This document shows, in pieces, positions 6,699 to 13,416 of a stretch of DNA of 18,537 nucleotides. This DNA is from Dialister sp. CAG:486 (GTDB taxonomy: Bacteria; Bacillota; Negativicutes; Veillonellales; Dialisteraceae): NCBI GenBank assembly GCA_000434475.1, contig FR879546.1, positions 1-18,537 on the forward strand. The letters run 5' to 3'. The notes under the pieces were generated by a model. That model was not told the DNA's origin. It saw only the letters and a program-made list of their open reading frames with translations, and did no database searches. How positions within the stretch are numbered: the stretch's first letter is position 1; every line of letters begins with the position of its first letter. Position numbers and translations under genes: made by a program.

Positions 6699-7725
6699 AA
6701 ATATTCTCCGTCTCCTGCTGGTGTTCTTCGTAGGATCTCGTAAATACATGATGCCCGTCAGCCTGCGCAACGTAGTAGAGGTAGTCACCCGGCTCGGCAG
6801 CCAGCACCGCCTCTATGGCAGGAAGTCCCGGGCTGCCGATCGGCCCCGGCGGAAGGCCGGGGTGCGTATACGTATTGTACGGCGAGTCGATGCGCGTATC
6901 CGCGATGGTCAGCTCCGCCTTCTGCTCGCCCAAGGCATACTGGATCGTCGCATCGATCTGGAGCGGCATGCCGATAGAAAGTCTCTTCAGCATGACAGAG
7001 GCGATCGGCACCTGATCCTCCGGGAAACGCGCCTCGCGCTCTACCATCGAGGCGATCGTGAAAAGGTCATGCAGTGTCATGTGCTTCGCCTCCGCCCTCT
7101 TTCGGATGTCCGGCGTCAGCATTTCATCGGTATGACGATACATGAGATCCAAGATCTGGCGCGCCGTGTACTCCTTGGGAATGCTGTACGTATCCGCGAA
7201 GAGAAATCCTTCTGCTTTGATCGGTACCGCGACGGGGCCGTACTGATATTTCAAGGGGCCATAGGTCGCCGCTTCTGCCTCAAAGTCTGCTGCCCCTTCA
7301 ATGCCCGCTTCCGCAAGGAGGCTTCCGATCTGATGCACCGTAGAGCCTTCCGGTACCGTGACCAAGTATGCCTCCGTCTTCCCATGCTTTAAGGCATCGA
7401 TAGCGTCCCGGATCGTCAGCCCCTTTTCGAGCACATAGTCCCCGCTTTGCAGCTGATTTCCTTCTCCCAGAAGGCGGGCATAGAGGCGGAAGCGCACAGC
7501 ACTTCGTATGACGCCCTGCTTTTCCAAAAGGGATGCGATATCGCCTCCCGTCGCATTCTTTTCGATCCTGACCTGCGTCTTTCCGCTGCGCGTCCCGTGG
7601 TCTGACGCATAGAAATACCAGCCGCCCAGGAGGGCGATGGCCAGCCCCGCCGCCATACCGAGCGCGATTCGCACGCCTTTCTTCTTCGCTTCTTTTTTAG
7701 AAATCTCTGTGTCGTTGTCTTCCAC
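6682..7725 (-). CDS. mltG: endolytic peptidoglycan transglycosylase MltG
   Basis: This inner-membrane lytic transglycosylase cuts nascent glycan strands and helps set their length. The 347-residue product has a charged cytoplasmic N-terminus, one membrane segment (residues 19-39), a LysM-like region (about 50-118) and the YceG catalytic domain. The catalytic glutamate is in IASMVEREA (E229), and the signature YNTYTHPGLPPGPIGSPG spans 283-300. The start is GTG (7723-7725), with AGGGG 6 nt upstream and an extended -10 promoter about 50 bp away. It is the first gene of the minus-strand operon with trmR, as in Bacillus. Confidence 0.93.
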   Translation of the reverse strand: MEDNDTEISKKEAKKKGVRIALGMAAGLAIALLGGWYFYASDHGTRSGKTQVRIEKNATGGDIASLLEKQGVIRSAVRFRLYARLLGEGNQLQSGDYVLEKGLTIRDAIDALKHGKTEAYLVTVPEGSTVHQIGSLLAEAGIEGAADFEAEAATYGPLKYQYGPVAVPIKAEGFLFADTYSIPKEYTARQILDLMYRHTDEMLTPDIRKRAEAKHMTLHDLFTIASMVEREARFPEDQVPIASVMLKRLSIGMPLQIDATIQYALGEQKAELTIADTRIDSPYNTYTHPGLPPGPIGSPGLPAIEAVLAAEPGDYLYYVAQADGHHVFTRSYEEHQQETENIYGSSS

Positions 7726-7771
7726 ACAGCACCCCTATCCGAGACAGATGTCTCTATTTTTTACTCTACCC

Positions 7772-7780
7772 ATTATATCA
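7772..7780 (-). promoter_or_regulatory. promoter of the mltG operon (extended -10)
   Basis: On the minus strand the sequence reads TGATATAAT, a perfect -10 with the extended TGN. No good -35 is seen 16-18 bp upstream (GACTAT). It lies in an AT-rich divergent region about 50 bp from the mltG start. Confidence 0.5.
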
Positions 7781-7782
7781 TA

Positions 7783-7811
7783 TGTAAATATATAATAGTC
7801 CGTGGTAAAAT
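7783..7811 (+). promoter_or_regulatory. promoter of the thioesterase gene
   Basis: TGGTAAAAT (7803-7811) is an extended -10, with a weak -35 TGTAAA (7783-7788) at 17 bp. TATAAT at 7791-7796 is an alternative -10 without a good -35. The hairpin at 7820-7860 would lie at the very start of the transcript. Confidence 0.4.
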
Positions 7812-7819
7812 GAAGTAGC

Positions 7820-7860
7820 TAGGGAAACGCTGATTCAATCGCAGAAGCAGTGTTTCCCTA
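7820..7860. repeat. short GGGAAAC hairpin repeat in the thioesterase leader
   Basis: TAGGGAAACGCTGATTC (7820-7836) pairs with GAAGCAGTGTTTCCCTA (7844-7860). The two halves equal the outer ends of the MITE-like element at 117-276 in reverse orientation with the interior missing. It lies about 35 nt before the ribosome binding site. Confidence 0.75.
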
Positions 7861-7908
7861 ACAATCCCAACAGGTCAATCGATATCTATGATAAAAAGGA
7901 GAATCCCC

Positions 7909-8295
7909 ATGTCCATCACCATCGGAATGAAAGGCACTGCCACCAAGATCGTCACAGAAAATGATACCGCGAAAGTGGTAAAAAGCGGCTCGCTCCCCGT
8001 CCTCGCTACCCCCGTCCTCTCGGCTCTCATGGAAGAAGCCGCCTGCGATGCGGTGAAGGAAGGTCTCGCCGAAGGCGAAACCACCGTCGGCGGCTTCATC
8101 GGCCTTGCCCACAAGCAGCCCACCCTCGTCGGCAGCACCGTCCGCGCCGAAGCCACCGTCACAGTCGTCAAAGGGAAGAAGATCACCCTCCACCTGATCG
8201 CCTATGACGAAGCCGGAGAGATCGGTGAGGCCGAACATATCCGCTTCGTCGTAGAAGCAAAGCCTTTTATGGAAAAAGCGGAAAAACGCATTTGA
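7909..8295 (+). CDS. hotdog-fold thioesterase, FlK (fluoroacetyl-CoA thioesterase)-like
   Basis: The 128-residue single-domain hotdog protein fits the thioesterase family that includes fluoroacetyl-CoA thioesterase FlK. Conserved parts are the early LATPVLSALMEEAAC (about residues 34-48), which carries the family's Thr and Glu positions, then GGFIGLAHKQPTLVGSTV (about 65-82) with the His, and a C-terminal strand region IGEAEHIRFVV. It probably hydrolyses a small acyl-CoA or acyl thioester; the substrate cannot be read from the sequence. An in-frame ATG at 7888 has no ribosome binding site, whereas AGGAG lies 7 nt before ATG 7909. It is probably cotranscribed with the acetyltransferase 70 bp downstream. 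Confidence 0.85.
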   Translation: MSITIGMKGTATKIVTENDTAKVVKSGSLPVLATPVLSALMEEAACDAVKEGLAEGETTVGGFIGLAHKQPTLVGSTVRAEATVTVVKGKKITLHLIAYDEAGEIGEAEHIRFVVEAKPFMEKAEKRI

Positions 8296-8364
8296 GACGG
8301 CGGACTGATACTGCGCCCATGGAGACCCCCCCAAAAAGTCATTATATCTTCAGAAAGGCTTCCT

Positions 8365-8943
8365 ATGACATCCTCTCCCATCACCATCCGCACCGCGACC
8401 CCCGATGACGCAGCAGCGCTGCTTGCGATCTATGCCCCCTACGTCACAAAGACCGCCATCACCTTTGAATACGAAGTCCCCAGCGAAGAAGAATTCCGAC
8501 GCCGGATCCAGACCACCCTTGAAGCCTATCCCTACCTCGTCGCAGAGCGGGGAGGAAAGATCATAGGCTACGTCTACGCCGGCGCCTTCCATACCCGCCC
8601 CGCCTATGACTGGAATGTCGAGACCTCCATCTACATCGCTAAGGAGGCCCGTCACACAGGCGCAGGTCGCAAGCTCTACGAAGCCCTTGAGACCTATCTT
8701 CGCCCACAGGGCATCGTCACGCTCTATGCCTGCATCACCTATCCCGCCACGCCCGATCCCTATGTGGATACGAACAGCGTCGATTTCCACAGCCATATGG
8801 GCTACGACCTTGTCGCCAACTTCAAAAAGAGCGGATATAAATTCGACCGCTGGTACGACGTCGTATGGATGGAAAAAGAGATCGGTGCGCACCGGGCGCC
8901 CATGGCCCCTGTGAAGCGCTTCGCGGAAATTTTGGATCAGTGA
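8365..8943 (+). CDS. GNAT family N-acetyltransferase (phosphinothricin acetyltransferase-like)
   Basis: The 192-residue protein has the GNAT fold in its first ~165 residues. It opens with ITIRTATPDDAAALLAIYAPYV and TAITFEYEVPSEEEF, typical of the PAT/YwnH-like branch. The acetyl-CoA pyrophosphate loop is ARHTGAGRKLYEALE (about residues 95-109). Late conserved features are NSVDFHSHMGYDLVANFKKSGYKFDRWYDVVWMEK. The branch acetylates amino groups of small molecules; the actual substrate is unknown. GAAAGG precedes the ATG. The stop TGA at 8941-8943 is the first base triplet of the TGACTGG heptamer array that follows. Confidence 0.87.
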   Translation: MTSSPITIRTATPDDAAALLAIYAPYVTKTAITFEYEVPSEEEFRRRIQTTLEAYPYLVAERGGKIIGYVYAGAFHTRPAYDWNVETSIYIAKEARHTGAGRKLYEALETYLRPQGIVTLYACITYPATPDPYVDTNSVDFHSHMGYDLVANFKKSGYKFDRWYDVVWMEKEIGAHRAPMAPVKRFAEILDQ

Positions 8944-9230
8944 CTGGTGACTGGTGGCTAGGGACTAGTGACTGGTAGCTGGTAGCTAGGGATTAGGGAT
9001 TAGAAGCAAGCGGTGATTGAAGCAGCGCAGTTAGCACGCTGACCATTCTGCAAAGAAGCCCGAGGGATCCACTTGAGATGACGATATCGTGAAGCACTAT
9101 TAAAATTCTGCGGCGCTTCTGATTCTTATGCGCCGCACCACCATTTCGCATTTCTCATTTCTAATTTCTCATTTAATCGAAGCTTTCAAACGTAATCAAA
9201 GGGCGCCTCGCCCCACGGGCTAACCCTGAA
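8941..9230. repeat. composite intergenic repeat, copy C
   Basis: This gene-free stretch starts with TGACTGG-type heptamers (8941-9003), which include the stop of the acetyltransferase gene and grade into TAGGGAT units. A segment with GAGGGATCCACTTGAGATGACG follows. Then come the hairpin GCGGCGCTT...TTATGCGCCGC (about 9112-9138), CATTTCT-type heptamers (about 9143-9173), GAAGCTTTCAAACGTAATCAAAGG and GCCCCACGGGCTAACCCTGAA. The order is the same as in copy A. Confidence 0.75.
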
Positions 9231-9233
9231 GCT

Positions 9234-9269
9234 AAAAAGCAGATCCCGCCAATGCGAGATCTGCTTTTT
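9234..9269 (-). terminator. terminator of the radical SAM gene
   Basis: AAAAAGCAGATCCCGC (9234-9249) pairs with GCGAGATCTGCTTTTT (9254-9269) with one mismatch and a short loop. It begins 6 bp past the stop codon of the minus-strand gene. The A/T tracts make it usable in both directions. Confidence 0.85.
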
Positions 9270-9275
9270 ACATGC

Positions 9276-10178
9276 TTATGACCGCAAAACGCCCGTCCCG
9301 TCAAAAGCAGGGATGAAAGCCGCTTCCGCGCTCTCCTTCTGCTGCACGTAGCCATCGATGATGCCAAGCTCCTCCATATAGGACTCGCACGCCTCGTATT
9401 CTTCATCCGTGATCCTGCGATCGATCTCGGGAAATTCCGCCGCGCGGCCGCAGGGCGTGTACTGACGCATGAGGCTGAAAAGGACGTCTCCCGGCTCGAA
9501 CGTCTCCGCCACATACTCGAGGATCCGTTTCGTGTCCTCCACCTGGCCGGGAAGGATCAGATGGCGGATGAGGACGCCCCTCTGTAAAATGCCATCCGCC
9601 CCGATCACATAGGGTCCTGTCTCTTTGAACATCTGCTCGATGGCTGCGCTCGCCCTTTCAAAGTAGTCCGGCGCATCACTGTATTTCCCGGAGATCTCCG
9701 CATCATAATACTTGAGATCCGGCAGCCAGCACTGTACCTTCTTGCGCAGGAAAGCCACGGTATGCACGCTCTCATAGCCGCCGCAGTTATAAACGACCGG
9801 CACCGGCAGCGGCTCACGAAGGCTCTGGAAGATCGCATGGGTGTAATGCGTCGGCGTCACAAGATCGATATTGTGCGCCCCTTGGGCAATGAGCTCGAAG
9901 TAGATCTCCCTAAGCCGCGAAACGGAAACCTCGATGCCCTTTCTTCTTTCGGAAATCTCATAATTCTGACAGTACACGCAGGACAGATTGCACCCGGCGA
10001 AAAAGACCGTCCCCGCCCCGCGCGTCCCTGCGATGCACGGCTCCTCCCAGTGATGAAGAGCCGCGCGGGAGATCACCGGCAGCATCCCACTCTGGCAATA
10101 GCCAAGCTGACCCTCGCCCGTGATACTCTCCCTGCGCACCACCTTGCACGCACGCGGACACAGATTGCATACGCTCAT
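9276..10178 (-). CDS. radical SAM protein, PflX-like (COG1313 type)
   Basis: The 300-residue cytoplasmic protein has the radical SAM cluster motif FFAGCNLSCVYCQNYEIS, with cysteines C63, C67 and C70 (C-x3-C-x2-C). The N-terminus CNLCPRACKV (C4, C7, C11), with a further C28, is a Cys-rich segment typical of the COG1313 group, described as pyruvate-formate-lyase-activase-like. YNCGGYES, LPDLKYYDAEISGKYSDAPDYF and IRHLILPG are also characteristic. The group's natural substrate is not established, and no formate-lyase gene is nearby. ATG 10176-10178 has AAGGT about 8 nt upstream. The gene is monocistronic with its own terminator and promoter. Confidence 0.88.
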   Translation of the reverse strand: MSVCNLCPRACKVVRRESITGEGQLGYCQSGMLPVISRAALHHWEEPCIAGTRGAGTVFFAGCNLSCVYCQNYEISERRKGIEVSVSRLREIYFELIAQGAHNIDLVTPTHYTHAIFQSLREPLPVPVVYNCGGYESVHTVAFLRKKVQCWLPDLKYYDAEISGKYSDAPDYFERASAAIEQMFKETGPYVIGADGILQRGVLIRHLILPGQVEDTKRILEYVAETFEPGDVLFSLMRQYTPCGRAAEFPEIDRRITDEEYEACESYMEELGIIDGYVQQKESAEAAFIPAFDGTGVLRS

Positions 10179-10214
10179 TTCGATTGACCTTCTTTCATTT
10201 GATGGATTATGTCT

Positions 10215-10223
10215 ATTGTAGCA
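10215..10223 (-). promoter_or_regulatory. promoter of the radical SAM gene (extended -10)
   Basis: On the minus strand the sequence is TGCTACAAT, an extended -10 about 35 bp before the start codon. There is no clear -35. The TATGCTAYAATAG context is the same as at 1824-1832. Confidence 0.4.
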
Positions 10224-10231
10224 TATGGGGT

Positions 10232-10710
10232 AAGGGTTAGCCCACGGGGCGTGCGATTCCTTGATTGGGGAGGAAAGCTTTGCTCAAATGAGAAATGAGA
10301 AATTAGGAATGAATGTGGCGGCTTCGCCGCGAGTATGAATAGCCTTCCCCTCGAGGGGAAGGTGCCCCGAAGGGGCGGATAGGGCACTGGCGGCATGAAA
10401 GAGAGTGGGAAAATGCGTCTCAAGTCGACGATTTACGAAAGCACCCTATCCACCGCTGACGCGGTCCCCCTTCCCCGATGGGGAAGGCAAATTAGTAGCG
10501 GCTACGCCGCAAATATTTATGGGGCGATGCCCGAAAGTCTCTCGATATCAGGTTTCCCGTTTTGGACTTTCCAAACATTGCCCACCTGACCGCGAATAAT
10601 AAAGATTTCTCGACTTCGCTCGAAATGACGGTGCGAGAGAGCCACTAGTCATCAGTCACTTGAGGCTCCTAATCCCTAGCTACTAGTCACCAGTCACTAG
10701 TCAACCCATT
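10232..10710. repeat. composite intergenic repeat, copy D, with a large palindromic insert
   Basis: No gene is seen between 10190 and 10825. The stretch begins with GGGTTAGCCCACGGGGCGTGC and GAAAGCTTTGCTCAAATG, then ATGAGAAATGAGAAATTAGGAATG heptamers. The palindromic element at 10317-10510 follows, then GGGGCGATGCCCGAAAG, TTTCTCGACTTCGCTCGAAATGACGG, and finally AGTCACT/AATCCCTA heptamers (about 10632-10705) that run up to the purine permease promoter. Confidence 0.65.
10317..10510. repeat. nested palindromic element
   Basis: Mirror-arranged hairpins occur in this order. Left: GGCGGCTTCGCCGC (10317-10330), CCTTCCCC-TCGA-GGGGAAGG (10343-10362), TGCCCCGAAGGGGC and GGATAGGG (10377-10384). Right: CCCTATCC (10444-10451), ACCGCTGACGCGGT, CCTTCCCC-GAT-GGGGAAGG and GCGGCTACGCCGC (10498-10510). 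The ~55-bp centre is unique in this window. Confidence 0.7.
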
Positions 10711-10716
10711 TCTCTA

Positions 10717-10745
10717 TTGCCACTGATTCCCAAACATCATATAAT
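10717..10745 (+). promoter_or_regulatory. promoter of the purine permease gene
   Basis: TTGCCA (10717-10722), a 17-bp spacer and a perfect TATAAT (10740-10745). Transcription would start near 10752 and include the hairpin repeat at 10771-10810. No purine riboswitch core is present. Confidence 0.75.
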
Positions 10746-10770
10746 AAGTACGAATTTCCATAATGGATTT

Positions 10771-10810
10771 AAGGAAACGTTGATTCAATCGCAGAATCAG
10801 TGTTTCCCTA
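10771..10810. repeat. short GGGAAAC hairpin repeat in the permease leader
   Basis: AAGGAAACGTTGATTC (10771-10786) pairs, with one bulge and G-U pairs, with GAATCAGTGTTTCCCT (10794-10809). It is nearly identical to 7820-7860 and ends 2 nt before the AAGGAG ribosome binding site, so it could affect translation of the permease. Confidence 0.75.
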
Positions 10811-10825
10811 GGAAGGAGCATACCC

Positions 10826-12220
10826 ATGCAGAAAGAAACGGGGCTTTTGGAGCGAGTTTTCCACCTGAGTGAAAACGGTACATCCGTCAAGACGGAGATC
10901 ATGGCGGGTATCACCACCTTTATGACCATGGCTTACATCTTGGCTGTCAATCCGGCCATCATGAGCGCAGCCGGCATGGACAAGGGCGCTGTCCTGACAG
11001 CGACCGCCATCGCCGGTTTTCTGGGGACTGTCCTCATGGCCGCTTTTTCGAATTACCCCTTTGCCCTGGCACCGGGCATGGGGCTGAATGCCTTCTTCGC
11101 CTTCACCGTCGTAAAGCAGATGGGCTACACTTGGGAAATGGCACTGGCTGCCGTCTTCGTCGAGGGTGTCATCTTCATCGTGCTCTCTCTCACGAATGTC
11201 CGTGAAGCGATCTTCAATGCGATCCCGCTCAATCTGAAGAAAGCTGTCTCTGCCGGTATCGGACTCTTCATCTGCTTCATCGGTCTCACCGGTGCGCAGA
11301 TCATCGTCGGCAACCCGGCCACCAAGATTTCCCTCTTTTCCTTCAAGCAGGCCATGCTGGCCGGTACCTTCCATACCACCGGCATCACCGTCGTACTCGC
11401 CATCCTTGGCGTCCTCTTCACCGCCTTCCTCATGGTGGCAAAGGTGAGAGGCAATATCCTCTGGGGCATCCTCTTCACATGGATCCTTGGCATTCTTTGC
11501 GAAGTCACCGGTCTCTATGTGCCGGATCCGGCGCACGGCGCTTTCAGCACCCTGCCCAATCTCTCCGCCGGCCTTGCCTCCTTTGCTCCGGCCAGCATCT
11601 CTCCCCTCATCGGTGAGCTCGACTTCTCGCAAGTCGCGACCTTCAACTTCGTCGTCGTCCTTCTCGCCTTCCTCTTCGTCGATATCTTCGATACCTTAGG
11701 CACACTGATCGGCGTTTCCTCCAAAGCCAATATGCTCGATGATGAGGGCCGTCTGCCGCGCATCAAGGGCGCGCTCATGGCAGACGCCGTAGCCACCACC
11801 GCAGGCGCTGTCCTCGGCGTCTCCACCACCACGACCTATGTCGAAAGTGCAGCAGGTGTCTCGGAAGGTGGACGCACCGGTCTCACTGCGATGACCGTCG
11901 CCGTCCTCTTTATCCTCTCCCTCTTCCTCTCCCCCTTCTTCATGGCCATCCCCGCCTTTGCGACCGCACCGGCACTCATCACCGTCGGCTTCCTGATGTT
12001 CACCGCCGTAGCCGGCATCGACTTTACGGATATGACAGAAGCCATCCCATGCTACCTCGCCATCATCGCGATGCCATTCGCTTACTCCATCGCAGAAGGC
12101 ATCTCCTTCGGCGTCATCTCTTACGTCATCATCAATACCCTCGCCGGCAAGACAGAAAAGATCAGCCCGCTCATGTACATCCTGGCCGTGCTTTTCATCC
12201 TGAAATATATCCTGCTGTAA
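10826..12220 (+). CDS. NCS2 family purine permease (AzgA/PbuG-like)
   Basis: The 464-residue inner-membrane protein has about 12-14 hydrophobic segments and fits the AzgA-type branch of the NCS2 nucleobase transporters, which import adenine, guanine or hypoxanthine with protons. Family signatures are GITTFMTMAYILAVNPAIM near the N-terminus, YPFALAPGMGLNAFFAF (about residues 73-89), FVDIFDTLGTLIGV (about 287-300) and GVSTTTTYVESAAGVSEGGR (about 332-351). The specific base cannot be assigned from sequence alone. AAGGAG lies 7 nt before the ATG. The gene stands alone between its own promoter and a strong terminator; its leader carries the hairpin repeat. Confidence 0.93.
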   Translation: MQKETGLLERVFHLSENGTSVKTEIMAGITTFMTMAYILAVNPAIMSAAGMDKGAVLTATAIAGFLGTVLMAAFSNYPFALAPGMGLNAFFAFTVVKQMGYTWEMALAAVFVEGVIFIVLSLTNVREAIFNAIPLNLKKAVSAGIGLFICFIGLTGAQIIVGNPATKISLFSFKQAMLAGTFHTTGITVVLAILGVLFTAFLMVAKVRGNILWGILFTWILGILCEVTGLYVPDPAHGAFSTLPNLSAGLASFAPASISPLIGELDFSQVATFNFVVVLLAFLFVDIFDTLGTLIGVSSKANMLDDEGRLPRIKGALMADAVATTAGAVLGVSTTTTYVESAAGVSEGGRTGLTAMTVAVLFILSLFLSPFFMAIPAFATAPALITVGFLMFTAVAGIDFTDMTEAIPCYLAIIAMPFAYSIAEGISFGVISYVIINTLAGKTEKISPLMYILAVLFILKYILL

Positions 12221-12262
12221 GGGAAAAGGAACACGGGCCGATGCCCGCCTGTCAAACCATGT

Positions 12263-12301
12263 AAAAAACAACGCAGTGACCCTGTCACTGCGTTGTTTTT
12301 T
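12263..12301 (+). terminator. terminator of the purine permease gene
   Basis: AAAAAACAACGCAGTGAC (12263-12280) pairs perfectly with GTCACTGCGTTGTTTTTT (12284-12301) around a 3-nt loop. The U-tract follows on the plus strand. Confidence 0.92.
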
Positions 12302-12370
12302 CTAGGGCCCGCGGATCTGATCGTTGCCCGCGCGGATCCGACTCCCCAGTTCTTACCGAAAGGAGCCAAA

Positions 12371-13171
12371 ATGAAACTGCTCTTCCGCCTTCTCACTCTC
12401 CTCTTCTTCACCCTCACCGCGCTTTCCGCGAATGCGCAAGCGCCCATCCTCACGGCCGACGCCGCGATCCTGATCGATGCCCGGACGGGACAAGTCCTCT
12501 ATGAAAAAAATGCGGACAAGCGGGAATACCCTGCCAGCATGACGAAGATGATGACCTGCATCCTCGCTCTGGAAAAGGGGAATCCTCTCAAAACCATCGC
12601 TGTCAGCCACAATGCCGCCAACGTCGAATCCACCGAGCTTTGCGGCGGCGAATGGATCCGTCTCGGAGACCTCACCTATCAGATGATGCTGATCTCCGAT
12701 AACGGGGCGGCCACAGCCATCGCAGAAGCCATCGGCGGAAATGTGAACCATTTCGCTTCCATGATGAATGAAAAAGCCCGCGCCATCGGAGCCGTCGGTA
12801 CCCACTTCGTCAATGCGAACGGCATGCCGGATGAAGACCACTACTCGACAGCCCGCGACATGGCGAAGATCGCGCAGTATGGCCTTCGAAACAAAGAATT
12901 TCGGCAGATCGTTTCTACCAAAAGCAAGCAGGTCCACTACGAACGCCCGAGCAAAAATCTTCCCTGCACGAATACCAATCATCTCCTCTTCACCTATGAC
13001 GGTGCCATCGGCGTCAAGACAGGCTACACCCGCGCCGCGCAAGGCTGCCTTGCCGCAGCCGCCACAAGGAATGGCAGAACCCTCATCGCCGTCATCATGC
13101 ACGCCGGCTGGGACAGCCGCTTCACGGAAGCCGCTGCGCTTTTGGATCACGGATTTGAAATGAAGAAGTGA
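12371..13171 (+). CDS. D-alanyl-D-alanine carboxypeptidase (DacA/DacF-like, short form)
   Basis: This exported penicillin-binding enzyme of the S11 family trims the terminal D-Ala from peptidoglycan pentapeptides. A signal peptide (MKLLFRLLTLLFFTLTALSA, cut near ANA at residue 22) precedes the catalytic domain. The three active-site motifs are intact: SMTK at 56-59, SDN at 109-111 and KTG at 216-218. At 266 residues it lacks the PBP5 C-terminal beta domain and amphipathic anchor of full-length DacA, so it is probably soluble in the periplasm. AGGAG lies 5-6 nt before ATG 12371. I see no clear promoter in the 60 bp after the preceding terminator. The stop TGA (13169-13171) is part of the first TGACTAG heptamer of the downstream array. 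Confidence 0.92.
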   Translation: MKLLFRLLTLLFFTLTALSANAQAPILTADAAILIDARTGQVLYEKNADKREYPASMTKMMTCILALEKGNPLKTIAVSHNAANVESTELCGGEWIRLGDLTYQMMLISDNGAATAIAEAIGGNVNHFASMMNEKARAIGAVGTHFVNANGMPDEDHYSTARDMAKIAQYGLRNKEFRQIVSTKSKQVHYERPSKNLPCTNTNHLLFTYDGAIGVKTGYTRAAQGCLAAAATRNGRTLIAVIMHAGWDSRFTEAAALLDHGFEMKK

Positions 13172-13325
13172 CTAGTGACTAGTGACTGGGGACTGGGGAC
13201 TGGGGACTCGGGACTTGAATACGACTTTTGAGCATCGCTCTATTTATACTTCACGGCGCTTCCATAGTATTATGCGCCGCACCAACCCCGTTGAACCCAT
13301 AGAACCCGTTGAACCTTCTGAACCC
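13169..13325. repeat. composite intergenic repeat, copy E, with 9-bp units
   Basis: Heptamers TGACTAG, TGACTAG, TGACTGG and then GGACTGG units (13169-13217) start at the stop codon of the carboxypeptidase gene. GAGCATCGCTC and the hairpin ACGGCGCTT...TTATGCGCCGC (about 13252-13280) follow. The tail is a 9-bp array, (GTT/ATA/TCT)GAACCC, with four clear units at 13290-13325, in place of the usual CACTCCT heptamers. Confidence 0.75.
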
Positions 13326-13338
13326 ATCCCCGCCCCCC

Positions 13339-13367
13339 TTGCAGAAATTCTCCATATTCATTAGAAT
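13339..13367 (+). promoter_or_regulatory. promoter of the TonB-C-like protein gene
   Basis: TTGCAG (13339-13344), a 17-bp spacer and TAGAAT (13362-13367). It lies immediately after the repeat and about 50 bp before the start codon. Confidence 0.6.
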
Positions 13368-13416
13368 AAATGAAAGAAACATAAAACTTCCATTTACCAT
13401 TCAAAGGAGAACTCTG

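Noticed and set aside
10395..10599. Small plus-strand open frames of 64 codons
   Set aside because: They lie within the palindromic repeat and have no ribosome binding site or protein-like composition.
10740..10825. Purine riboswitch before the purine permease
   Set aside because: CATCATATAATAAGTACG looks superficially like the P1/J1 part, but the conserved core and loop-loop elements are absent, and the TATAAT is better explained as the -10 of a promoter with TTGCCA 17 bp upstream.
10808..11632. Minus-strand open frame opposite the purine permease
   Set aside because: The product is an Asp/Glu/Gly/His-rich shadow of a GC-rich membrane-protein gene; the plus strand carries full NCS2 signatures.
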